A stretch of DNA of 5,445 bases from NCBI GenBank assembly GCA_041476285.1, contig JBGOTD010000050.1:1-5445 (forward strand). Direction: 5' to 3'. Made by a program: the position numbers and the translations under genes. The DNA comes from UBA12276 sp041476285 (GTDB taxonomy: Archaea; Micrarchaeota; Micrarchaeia; Micrarchaeales; Micrarchaeaceae). Below are positions 4,042 through 5,445 of this stretch, one piece after another. The first letter of the stretch is position 1. The number at the start of each line of letters is the position of its first letter. The notes under the pieces were generated by a model, which worked only from the letters and a program-made list of their open reading frames with translations, did not search any database and was not told the origin of the DNA.

Positions 4042-5445
4042 AAGAATAGTGCCTGCTGAGTATCGCACTGTATGCCGGCCTTGTTACAAGCACTCCAAGA
4101 AGAGCCCCTATTATTGTGGATTCGGAGAAGCCCACCACTGTAACAAGCGATGTCGAGAAGAAAAGCGGAAGCATCGCAATTATGAGAAGAATAGCATCAG
4201 TCCATATTATGTAGAATGCGTTGCCGAGCACAACCTTTGCAGAAGCGCTCTCGCCGCTTTTTCCTATCATTTCGTCAGTTATTATTATCTGCGCATCCAC
4301 GCCTGTTCCTACAACGGCAATCATTCCTGCTACTGCCGCCAGGTCTATGGTTCCGACAAGGCCGATGATGGATATTATTATGAAGAGTTCCACAAGCGTG
4401 GTTATCAGTATCGGCGCTATGAGGAAGAGCTTTCTGTACCTTACTACTATGAATGCGGATACGAAAACGACTGCAATGAGTCCTGTAATCCCGCTTATAT
4501 AAAGGAAGCGCTGTCCCAACGTTGCTGGTATTGTTGTTGGAGTGCCTGCTATTATCGCAACGGGAAGGGCACCGCCATTAAGTATGCTTGCTATGGTCTT
4601 TGTCTGAGTAGTTGCATATGCCAGCTTGGTGCTCAGTGACCCTGGCGGAGAGACTCCTGATATCTGATAGCTCTGGCTTGTCGTGCCGTTTGTTATTGAT
4701 GATGTCAGCAGCGGAGCGGAGAGAAGTCCTACAATGGGCCATGTCTGCACTATGCTCTGGTTTATCGATATCCTTGAATATGATGGCGTCATGTTCTTTT
4801 TGTTCTCAAGCTTTACGGTATAGTTGTTCGCCTCTGCAAAGCTTGCGATGCTCTTGTTGAGGCTTCCGTCTATTATCACCTGCACGTATTTGCCCCTGTT
4901 AGCCGTAAGGAAGTTCTTGACTCCTGCTATGCTCGAATTGGAATTTGTCATGCTTATTACTGGTATGCTTTGGTTTCCGAACCTGAGTGCGGTTTGCATC
5001 GCAGTCAATGATTCAGGTCCTGTTAGGCCCAAGGTGGTATTGCCAAGTTGCGAAAAGTTGACTATGATGACTGTCGAGCTAGGCCTGTCAAGGAACATGT
5101 AGAGCGGCTGGTTCGCCTGTCCAAATACCACTTTCGAGAATTTTACGGATGCGGGTTGCGTTACGAAGAATGTTACTGTCCATGTGACTGTATTGTTGGT
5201 GCTTTGCTGCGGCTGCAACTGGCCTATGCTTCCCTTAAGTATGTCGCTTCCATTCAATGCAGCTCTTCCGTTTACAATTCCCTCGAACTTGCCCTGGCTT
5301 TCTATTATGCTTATCGTCTGGTTTATCTCAGTTTGGGATACCGACGGTATTGTAAGGTAAACGTGCGAGTCTCCAACCCCCTCCACTGTTATTTGCTTGA
5401 GCCCGAATGTGGAGACACGCTGCTGCAACGATGATATCAACGCAC
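4040..5445 (-). CDS. secD: SecD, protein-export membrane protein (N-terminus outside the window)
   Basis: SecD forms the SecDF complex, which uses the ion gradient to help pull proteins across the Sec translocon. The frame is open to the right edge, so the first transmembrane helix and the start of the P1 domain are missing; 467 residues are visible, and TTG at 5440 is an internal Leu. Counting from that TTG, the P1 region starts with LQQRVSTFGLKQITVEGVGD, and FEGIVNGRAALNGSDI follows. Five transmembrane helices lie at about 312-333, 338-360, 364-388, 405-427 and 433-453. The SecD motif VGTGVDAQIIITDE at 377-390 and the late TRPAYS are present. The extracytoplasmic part carries about a dozen N-x-S/T sequons. 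It ends TGA overlapping the nmd3 ribosome-binding site. A secF partner is expected nearby, beyond the edge. Confidence 0.95.
   Translation of the reverse strand, partial: ALISSLQQRVSTFGLKQITVEGVGDSHVYLTIPSVSQTEINQTISIIESQGKFEGIVNGRAALNGSDILKGSIGQLQPQQSTNNTVTWTVTFFVTQPASVKFSKVVFGQANQPLYMFLDRPSSTVIIVNFSQLGNTTLGLTGPESLTAMQTALRFGNQSIPVISMTNSNSSIAGVKNFLTANRGKYVQVIIDGSLNKSIASFAEANNYTVKLENKKNMTPSYSRISINQSIVQTWPIVGLLSAPLLTSSITNGTTSQSYQISGVSPPGSLSTKLAYATTQTKTIASILNGGALPVAIIAGTPTTIPATLGQRFLYISGITGLIAVVFVSAFIVVRYRKLFLIAPILITTLVELFIIISIIGLVGTIDLAAVAGMIAVVGTGVDAQIIITDEMIGKSGESASAKVVLGNAFYIIWTDAILLIIAMLPLFFSTSLVTVVGFSESTIIGALLGVLVTRPAYSAILSRHYS

Noticed and set aside
4037..4042. UGA readthrough or recoding making a SecD-NMD3 fusion
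   Set aside because: secD and nmd3 are in the same frame across the TGA, but the CBS, pilin and zinc-ribbon genes also end in TGA. A strong ribosome-binding site sits right there, and SecD ends at a normal place.
4049..4639. Plus-strand 196-codon open frame, Cys- and Tyr-rich
   Set aside because: It is antisense to secD. Its odd composition reflects complementing hydrophobic codons, and it has no motifs or start signal. The same holds for the other frames opposite secD, nmd3 and the CBS gene.
1..5445. CRISPR arrays, insertion sequences, toxin-antitoxin or phage genes
   Set aside because: No regularly spaced repeats, transposase motifs, terminal repeats or phage-like proteins were seen.

Overview
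This window is archaeal. The evidence is an archease, an archaeal NMD3 homologue, a class III (type IV pilin-like) signal peptide, an archaeal-type SecD, TATA boxes about 25-30 bases ahead of starts with little or no leader, and a tRNA with a bulge-helix-bulge intron in the T-loop. Coding sequence is compact and rich in ATA, AGA and AGG codons. I would guess a DPANN or ARMAN/Micrarchaeota-like lineage, where unusual tRNA introns are known. That lineage is inference; only the domain is secure.

Layout, left to right. (1) At the left edge a minus-strand multi-pass membrane protein runs off the window (404 to 1), possibly an archaeosortase/exosortase-family protein. (2) Divergent from it is an archease (516-959), then a small three-helix DUF4870/Tic20-like membrane protein (1031-1387), each with its own TATA box. 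(3) The stretch 1388-1736 looks empty on the plus strand. On the minus strand it holds a 37-residue six-cysteine zinc-ribbon microprotein (1530-1417) and, upstream of it, a tRNA-Cys(GCA) gene (1670-1581) with a 19-nt intron at T-loop position 59/60. (4) Divergent from the tRNA, apparently sharing one AT-rich TATA region, is a protein with four CBS domains and a C-terminal ribosome-hibernation (HPF/RaiA-like) domain (1737-2879). It overlaps by ATGA with a type IV pilin-like secreted protein (2876-3391). (5) Converging with zero intergenic bases is a minus-strand pair: secD (partial, 5445-4040), then nmd3. The nmd3 reading frame has no ATG, GTG or TTG able to give the full protein. It most plausibly starts at an AUA codon (4030) behind a strong GAGGTG ribosome-binding site that overlaps the secD stop.

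Functional threads. Several genes concern RNA and the ribosome: archease assists the RtcB ligase that joins tRNA exons, the tRNA-Cys here needs splicing, NMD3 acts in large-subunit biogenesis, and the CBS-HPF fusion looks like a ligand-gated ribosome-hibernation factor. The rest concern the envelope: SecD, the pilin-like protein, the DUF4870-like protein and the possible archaeosortase. The least expected items are the T-loop intron, the unannotated zinc-ribbon ORF, the AUA start and the CBS-HPF fusion.
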